A stretch of 64,000 bases of DNA, from NCBI GenBank assembly GCA_016709495.1, contig JADJMS010000009.1, positions 1 through 64,000 on the forward strand, read 5' to 3'. Below the pieces are notes generated by a model. The model worked only from the letters and a program-made list of their open reading frames with translations. It was not told the origin of the DNA and made no database searches. Positions 62,303 through 64,000 of this stretch are shown one piece after another. The stretch comes from Candidatus Dechloromonas phosphorivorans. GTDB taxonomy: Bacteria; Pseudomonadota; Gammaproteobacteria; Burkholderiales; Rhodocyclaceae. A program made the position numbers and the translations under genes. Each line of letters starts with the position of its first letter. Position 1 is the first letter of the stretch.

Positions 62303-64000
62303 TTACGCCACGTGGTGCCATGTCGCTGGTCTTGACTCCGGTGTCGCTTCTGGCGTGCCAAGCAGGGTTTTGCAGTTGCTTTCCCGCTCAGTACCAAAAT
62401 CGAGTAACGGGATAAGGGCACCAACGCCAGAAGACACGGCGCCCAGCGCAATAGCCAGTCCGCCGCGAACAATCACCTCGCCCAGTTCTGGCCGCAGGAC
62501 TGGATTTTAAAGCTACCGCTCACTGCTATCGGGCCACGCAATGAGGCGAGACTAAAGCCTTCGATTCCGGCACCAGCCGGAGATGAATGGATTCGTCGCT
62601 GAAGTTGATATTGCCGCTGCCAACAATGTTGACCTTGGCGGTATCGAGAACCAAGTCCTTGACGATGAAATCGCCTCGACGGCCTTGAAATTGCCAACCA
62701 TGCAACGAATGGGTACTTGATTGTCGCCGCCGAGCAGAACGCGGAGGAGTTGGCGATATCGAGATTCGACAAGCGCAGCATCAACTCGCCCACCGAGCCA
62801 CCGTCCATGATCAGCGCTGATTCGCCGTTGGCCGTTGCCAGCATGCGCGCCACCGAATTGCCGTGACCAATCAGCTTGGCCCGCCCACCCATAGTGCCGG
62901 TATCCTCTGCGGCGAGCGCCGAGTCGGGAAACAACTGATTGAGGTGCAAGCCCTTGGCGATGAACTCGGCCGCAGTGACGATGGGCGATTGCCGACTATT
63001 CATTTGAATGTAGGAAACCAGATTTCCGCCAGCAACCCCAAAATTGAGCGGCGCCAGTGTGATGACGCCTTCAGTAATGGAACAAATGGGCGGTCATGTT
63101 GGTGAGCGGCGTATTGTTGCTGATGATCTTTTCGCCCCTGAACTGAACATCGGCATTGGCCGCCGCCAATTTTTCAAAACTGAACGGTTCGGCAGGCAGC
63201 ACGCGATCATTGGCTGGCGGTGACGTGCTTGGCCGTACCTCAGTATCAGCGCCAATGAATCCGCCAAGGTCTTTCATCAGCAATTGTTTCGAGACCAGAT
63301 TGGCGCTGATCATTTGTGGCTGTTGGTTGCGGTCGACGGCAAAATTGCCCGAAATATCGCTCTGCCCGACCGTGCCTTTGAAGTTGCTGAAGGTCCAAAC
63401 ATTGCCAAGGTGATCAAGAAAGCCGGCCAGCCGATAGGGGGGTCGGGGGAAGCGGCACGCCAATAACCGGGAAGAGTGACGCCAGGTCATTCCCGGCCAG
63501 TGTGAAGTTGAGTTGCTGGCCCTGAAATTCAGTGGGTCGAGCAAATTGCCTCGATGCTCACTCGGGTACTACCCAACACCCCGCTTGCCTTGATTGCAAG
63601 GGTTTTCGGCACTGCGCAGGCTGAGCAGCGCACCACCTTGGGCATTCAGCGTGATCGGCAGGCCATTGAAGCGGCCTTTCCCAACGACTTCCAGGCCGGG
63701 CGATGGGTTGTTTTGGTCGCCCGCCCGGGTCTTGAGTTCAAACAGCAACTCGGTCTTCGACCTGGGGTCGCGATAGGTCGCGCTACCTTGGTCGATGATG
63801 AGATTGTCGATGTCCGGAATGGCGATTGCCTGATTTGCTTTCTGATCATTGAAGACCCAGTTCGGCCTGCCATCCCGATTCACTTCCAGATTGACCTGTG
63901 GCGCAGAAAGGGCGATTTCCGAAAAAGCCAGGCCGTTGGTCAGCAGTCGGAAAATGTTCACGCTGAAATCAAGTTGCTTGATTTCCAGCATGTTGGGTTT
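62303..64000 (-). pseudogene. AsmA-family protein, C-terminal part, multiple frameshifts, runs off right edge
   Basis: Pieces in several frames form an AsmA-like protein whose N-terminal part lies beyond the window: FSEIALSAPQVNLEVNRDGR, PNWVFNDQKANQAIAI, LEVVGKGRFNGLPITLNAQG, then FSNFKGTVGQSDISGNFAVD and GFSLASLRGPIAVSGSFK, and a final GEVIVRGGLAIALGAVSSGV ending at TAA 62303. AsmA proteins sit in the inner membrane with a large periplasmic beta-rich part and take part in outer-membrane lipid transport. Many indels are needed to join the pieces. Confidence 0.75.

Overview
The window reads as chromosomal DNA of a betaproteobacterium, most like the Rhodocyclales (Dechloromonas/Azoarcus-type). 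This rests on gene content and order (ECF sigma-DUF3619-DUF3106-RDD, ilvBHC-pssA-leuA, rpsP-rimM-trmD-rplS, lptFG/pepA/holC/valS) and on a complete phenylacetyl-CoA (paa) pathway. No tRNA, rRNA, CRISPR array, insertion sequence or prophage was seen.

Region 1 (1-23.8 kb) is housekeeping and almost free of broken genes: a BepA-like TPR tail, tusA, a pabB-pabC fusion, valS, holC, pepA, lptF-lptG, a translationally coupled ECF-sigma operon, branched-chain amino acid synthesis (ilvB, ilvH, ilvC, leuA) with pssA, wrbA, a YihY-family membrane protein, a possible PilZ protein, and the rpsP-rimM-trmD-rplS operon with a good promoter and a UUCG-loop terminator.

Region 2 (23.8-44.7 kb) is a catabolic island. 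On the minus strand a paa operon runs paaN-G-H-I-K-J-livK-A-B-C-D-E-enoyl-CoA hydratase, with an IclR regulator and paaY downstream. Divergently, after a 370-bp AT-rich control region full of dyads, a plus-strand operon encodes a ferritin-like diiron protein, a ferredoxin/FAD/NAD reductase of monooxygenase type, and LivH-LivM-LivG-LivF. The LivF ATPase carries an N-terminal hemerythrin (HHE) domain. The transporter's binding protein (LivK) lies in the paa operon, so import, CoA activation (PaaK), ring epoxidation (PaaABCDE), isomerisation (PaaG) and beta-oxidation (PaaH, PaaJ, hydratase, PaaN) appear to be one unit. The hemerythrin-ABC fusion and the adjacent two-component diiron oxygenase candidate are the most novel features.

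Region 3 (44.7-64 kb) is a mixed, mostly minus-strand stretch of small accessory genes: DUF2076, Spy-like protein, COG3146 acyltransferase, HD and DHH phosphohydrolases, HugZ-like, GIY-YIG, Prc protease, Tag glycosylase, YbjQ, DUF6900 and a metallophosphoesterase. From 57 kb there is a run of heavily frameshifted genes: flavodoxin-like reductase, PQQ-type sugar dehydrogenase, CPA antiporter, transglutaminase and AsmA.

Two cross-cutting observations. (i) Single-base indels, most of them in or next to homopolymers, break paaB, paaC, paaH, paaI and paaK and most genes after 57 kb, while the first 27 kb is clean; this looks more like sequencing or assembly error than gene decay. (ii) A 12-bp motif GTYGACCGTAAC occurs seven times exactly, far above chance, in unrelated reading frames, and may be a dispersed genomic signal.
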